NCBI GenBank assembly: GCA_016169945.1
Contig: JADLSH010000061.1
Location: 1,612,001-1,676,000, forward strand
Source of the DNA: Trachythela sp. YZ-2020
Taxonomy: Eukaryota; Cnidaria; Anthozoa; Malacalcyonacea; Clavulariidae
DNA length: 64,000 bases
Direction of reading: 5' to 3'
Every line of letters begins with the position of its first letter. Positions within the stretch are counted from its first letter, which is position 1. The notes under the pieces are model-generated. The model worked only from the letters and a program-made list of their open reading frames with translations, was not told the DNA's origin and did no database searches. The position numbers and the translations under genes were made by a program. Positions 49,701 through 55,700 of the stretch are shown piece by piece.

Positions 49701-52700
49701 ACTACACTGCAGTTACAATTACAATTACAATTACAATTACTATCATTACATCTACAACAAAATATTAAGTTCGCAAATTTATTTAACTTTATCTAACTGG
49801 CCAGGTGTCGCACACTTGAGTTAAACTGACTAAGAGATTGTCTATTTCTTCGTTCATCTGGGAGGCTGTTCCACAATTGTGCTCCTCTGTAACTAAGACC
49901 TTTTTAAGATATTCAGTCTTAGGTTTGGGCAGATAGAGCTTTGTGGCAGAGCCTCGTAACTTATAATGCTGAGAGGAAGGCGTCTTCTGAAAAATATCGA
50001 TTAGTATAGTTTGGGCGCTAGATCATGAGTTATTTTATACATAAGACTTGTTACAAATTGAGTTCTTTCAAATTTTTCCAATTTAGTTCATTTAAAGTAA
50101 GTTCAGATTGGCCGTGTTTATTTTTACGACCGGTAATCACTCTAGAAGCCCTGTTTTGTAATGTCTGGAGACGATCAGAAAGTGTGATACCAATAGTATC
50201 CCAAACATGATATCAATCATAACTCTTGATATCATGCATAAGCCGAATCCAACCCTAACCCTAACCCTAACCAGAAATGTCTAAAAAGCAATTTTGGGGT
50301 TAAAACAAGTCGGAAAAAAGTTTTAAAGAAAAAAATTTAAGTGAGATAAAAGTATTTTGACCGGGATTTGAACCGCCGCTCTAGGCAGCGCACGCTCTAA
50401 ACCACTACGCCACCGGCTAGCTCGCTGAATGAAACCGCAAAAAGAACGAAGTATATATATTGACCAATGAACGCCCGCCGCATTCCTGTCCCTAAATTTA
50501 CAGAATTTTAAGCCATTTGTTTCGGCTTATAAAACTTCACGGTTTTTACACAAGCTGCCGACCGCGCAAGGGCTCTACAACTTGGGCTCTACAACGTGCA
50601 ATATGTGCAATAATTGTTTTTTGGACCGAAGTTCTTAATAAAGCGGAAATAACGCGAGAGCTACCGCATATTGATCTGAATTATCTGTTCTGGCTTGGCC
50701 AATTAGGAACTAGCATAAAGTTTGAATGTATAATAAAATAAATATATGTTATTTAATGGCAGGGAGAATGTTCTGGCAAATCTTACTGGAAAAATATTTC
50801 CCCAAATATTATTTACAGGCAGACCGAAGGTCGAGGAATGCTTCTGAGACCGAGGGAAAAATTTCCAGTGTTGCGAACTAAGTTTGAGATCAGTGGTGTT
50901 GCGTAATCAAGCATCGCTGGCAAACATTTAAAAACACGGATGAGAAAACAGATAAAAAATATAAAGAAAACGTATATCTTCAGTCAAAATGTACATACTT
51001 TTTTAAAGATTATGGTAGCTACAAAGCCTAGCAATGAATCGTTTTCGCTTGCGGTTTCGGCGCTTTACAAATATCATTTCTTCGACATAGAAAGGTTCGT
51101 GCTCGCTTGCTTTGTCTTTGCCGATCAAAAACACCGCAAAAATATTGTTTGATTTAAATTAAATCAACGTTTTCCTACTCAAAAGATAACGAAGAGGGTA
51201 TGCTGATGAAAATTTTGTACTTTTCTGGTTGTGTTACTATAATAAAAAGTTTGAAAAATGTTTTTAACACGCAGCCTTAATAATTTAATTTTCCGAAAAC
51301 ACTTTCTTGTCGTCAATGTTCATGAAACAAATCAATTTAATACAATGCAGTTGAACGTTTTTGTGAAAGTTTGATGCTCAAGGGAAAGTTATATGTTCAA
51401 ATTTTTCTGTTTCAACCTATATTTTTCGATTTTAAAGGTAGCTGGAATTCTGAATACTGCATGAAATTAAAAAAACAAAAAACAAAATACAGTTCAATTA
51501 AAATATTTTTCTTTTTTCGCATTTTGGTCAGAATAAAGTTAATTGCAGTGTACATCCTCCTTAGTACAAACTCCATATAAGCCAATTCAGTTTATTTTTC
51601 CATTTTCACTATTTGGGTATTCTTTTTAATTTATGAATCGTCTTCACTCCTATGTTCATTTTGGCGCGAAAACGCAAGTGGTCCGTATCGTGTGATACGG
51701 ACCTAGTAATCAATCAGGATGCTTCATTTAGTTATGGAACTGAAGTTACGGACCTGAGAAAAAATAAATTTCAATAGAGTTTCAAAGTTTCGGATATTAC
51801 AGACCTTCTTGCCATCCACACTTCTACTTTTCCTACATTTTATTAACATTGCCTAATTTTTTAAAATCCAACTTTCTTAAGAATATTAACCATTCCCACA
51901 TAAATCTAAAAAACATAATGATCCCATTGAAAATCGCAAAAATCTTATTGGAAATCCGAAAAATCTCATTGGAAATCCCAAAAATCTCCTTGGAAATCCC
52001 AAAAATTTCCTTGCAAACCCTAAAAATCTCCTTGGAAATTCCAAAAATCTCCTTGGAAATCCTCAAAATCGCCTTGGAAATCACCAAAATCTCCTTGGAA
52101 ATCCCAAAAATCTTCTTGGAAATTCCAAAGATCTCCTTGAAATCCCAAATATCTCCTTGAAAACACCTTGAAATTTTTTTTTATTTCAAAAACTCCCCTC
52201 CAATCCCAAAGGTCCAGGTTTATCAGCGAAAAGAGAGAATAAACAATATTTCTGTGCTATTTTTATGCAAATTTTTATCACCAAATATTCCTATTTTTGT
52301 CCCACTTTTTTGTATTTTTCCTACTTTATTCTTTCTTTTCCTAAAATTTTAGTCCTACGTCTCCCAAATCTGTTTTAATCACATTGAAGTACATTTTATT
52401 GGTCACGTACGTGTTTCACATAGCTTTTTTACCATTTTCATCTGCAGTACACACTTTTAGCTTAGCCGGTGAAATATTATCTTAATCTAGACATTTTTTT
52501 CTTAAAAAGTTTTCTTTTAGGATGTAATTTCACTGGTAAATAGGCTTTATTCTCAATTGTTAAATGTAAATTATTGACCGCCATTTTGAATTTTAATTAT
52601 TCCCGTCTCCATGGAAACAGCGAACACAGCGAAAACATCAGGGATTTCAAGGTTTGTTTTGCGTTTGAAAATGGAGTTTTTTTATGCAAAAATGGACAAG

Positions 52701-55700
52701 TAATTATTAAAAAATCACTCCAGTTTTACGCCAAACAACAGGTACAATGATGGAATGTATTTTTGTAATAAATATGCAGCTTACGAGACGATTTCACTGA
52801 TTTAAGATTTGATATTAAGTGAGAATCGATTTTCTGTTGAAAAATCTAGTGACAACTGTTCTTCTATATAAAGAAACAAATTGTCAGTCATATCTTAGGC
52901 TCTCGTTTTAAGCAGTCAAAATTGTATCAGCTATTTTACATATCTTACTGTATATTTATATAAAATATTTCAGCGCAGAGTGGGAACAAGATCAGTTTAT
53001 ATAATTTAAAAATCTAAATACTTGTTTGTGTGCCTATATTAAATGGTTTAAGACAGCAGTAAGATATAAATTAAGAATCTATTTCTGAAAGGAAACTATC
53101 ACGACATATAGACCGTGGGCCGACGGCTAAAAAGTCACTCAGGGGCTGTTTATATGGAAGCCGGGCTGGCTCGTTGACCGGGCCAGCCCGCTTAGCGAGA
53201 TCTCGCCGTGTAATTGATTTTATAGTAAAAACTACTGTGCGTTTATATGGACAAGCGGGCTGGCCCGGTTCCCGAGATCTCGCTTGAAAAAGGCGAGATC
53301 TCGCTTACCGGGATGAAAATTTCCCCATATAAACACTCACTAACCGGGCCAGCCCGGTTGCGGGATGAAAGTTGAAAGAGACACCGCCGCCAATTTGTCT
53401 GCGAGCTATTTTTAAGAACTGTCAAAACAATGTCAAAGGTTAAAAGCAACAAAATCAACTGGGATGAAATTTTCTCATATAAACACAAGACAAATTCATC
53501 CCGCTTACCAGGCTGGCCCGGTCAGCGAGCCAGCCCGGCTTTCATATAAACAGCCCCTCAGAAAGTAAATCATCATGCGCACATAGAGGAACCAACTGAT
53601 TTTTTTAAAACACGTACCTGAAGTATTGCTGATTAATTTACTGATGTATGTCAATTCGGAAATTTGCTCATTAAGGCAAAAATCGGCTCTTTGTGCAGCT
53701 TAGTTCACGAACAATGGCGGCCATATTGGAAGTTGAAAAATAGCTGAGTAGGCATTATTTTTAGTTACTTTATGTTAGAACTACTAAAGAATTTATATTA
53801 TATAACACCATGTAATGCTCCCAAAGACACAAATTCAACATTTCATCATCATTTAGATGTCTATATATCTAGGTTTAATAAAAATACTATTGGTGAGGCC
53901 AGCAGGGGCAAATGGTCATACTATGTCTATGTAATTTATCGTGTTAGCGAACCAGAACACGTCATATTTTTTAAATTTTAAAATGTAAACAAACCGATGT
54001 CGCAAGTTTGTTTACATTTGGATTTGACCTCAACTTTAAAAGCATAGCATGCCATGCTTAAGCTGGTTTCACCACTGAAATACCTAAACACATATAATTT
54101 CATAAGTATACAGGATGCCTCCTTCCACCCCCGGTTTACTTAGGAGCCTTTTACACGGCATGGGATTCGCTGGTCACGACCGGTCACGACACCGGATTTT
54201 GCAGATTCAGAATGCCCGAATACTTGAAATTGCGATTATACATGTACGATAAAATAAAACGAAAAGTGTGAAGGGGGTACGTAAACTTAGTAGCCACACA
54301 TTACTCCTGAACGGCAAGTGTTGTTCTCGTGAGTCGTGACAAGCGAATTGAATGCCGTGTTAACGGGGCATTAATTTACTAATTATTCTTATCTTTGTGA
54401 GTAATTATCTAATTTATCACGAGCGAAATCTAGCCTAATCAATCAATAGGATCTGTTCCGAAGGAATATATATAAACAGTATTAAAAGAGTGTTTTTAAA
54501 GAGTTTGGCTTAATTATTTAAAAGCATGCTTATGTCAAAAAGCAAACTCTCCCTTGTTAGTCATATTCATCTTCCTCTTCATCTGAGCCACTGTCGTCAA
54601 TTTCGTCTTCAGGTAACTCCTGTTCTTGACTGTTTGTGCAACCGTGGCACTGACACAATGCTGTGCATGGCAAGATATCTTTCATGCATCCACATACAGC
54701 GTTACTTCGTCTTCCTGTATTTTAAAATAACAGTTATTTAAATTTACAATCTTTGGAGGGTCAGAAGTCAGAACTCGCTAGGCTGAAAGATACAAAACGG
54801 TAAGAAAGATAAGGCACTTCGTCAGGAGAGTTAGTACAGTAACTAACTCTTCTGACGAAAAATGTTACAAATTTCGAAAAATGTTACCATGCATTTTCCA
54901 AACAATATGCATTTTGGTATAATATATCATTTATAGACCCTCCGCTCGGGCGATTCGGCAAAATATTACCCTCAGTGTTGTCCCAAGGGAAATATCATCA
55001 CTTCGGGTACTATTTCACCGAGCAACCCCCTTGCTCCAGGTCTATAAATTATAATTGTGAACATCAGATGTCCTCACTTGTTATGTGGAGAACTAGTTCA
55101 CAGAACGGACTTGACTTCACTTTAATATTCGTATAAACTGTCTGAGATAGCTGAGTGACGTACAGTATCTATAGTACTAGTATTGGTTAATTCATTTACC
55201 AGAGAGGACTTTTTAAGGATGGCAATATTTCCAGGAAACTTCCCCATGCAATATTGAGCAAACTATTAAATACTAAACACTAGCTTGATTCCTTAACGAT
55301 TATAGAATATCCGTCCATTTTGTAGCCATATACCTAATAGTCACTTGTAAACATTAATAATTTGAATCCTCAAAATATGTCATTTATAAATGCATGCATG
55401 TATATTCCCTGGAATACTGGATTGAAGGATATATTTGTTTATACTTATAGTTTTACAGGCCTAATTTGAGTAAACTTATTAATACTTATACAAGTAATTA
55501 ACTGTAAGGTGTACAGTAGCGAAGCCAGCCTGACGATTTGGTCATGCAATGCAAATTTTAAATCATTATTCATTTCTTTAGAAATTGATTGTTTTCACAG
55601 TCTATGAACACGGAAATATTTGCATAGCATGACCAAATTGTCAGGCTGGCTTCGCCACTGAAGGTGTAAGGTATCAAAATTGTCGGGCATTACTATTAGG

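Noticed and set aside
50249..50273. Telomere sequence
   Set aside because: Only about four units inside an intron; interstitial repeat.
50355..50421. Functional tRNA gene on the minus strand
   Set aside because: A and B boxes are good, but acceptor pairing is poor and the anticodon arm is ambiguous; called tRNA-like instead. The same applies to 62800-62873 and 63476-63540.
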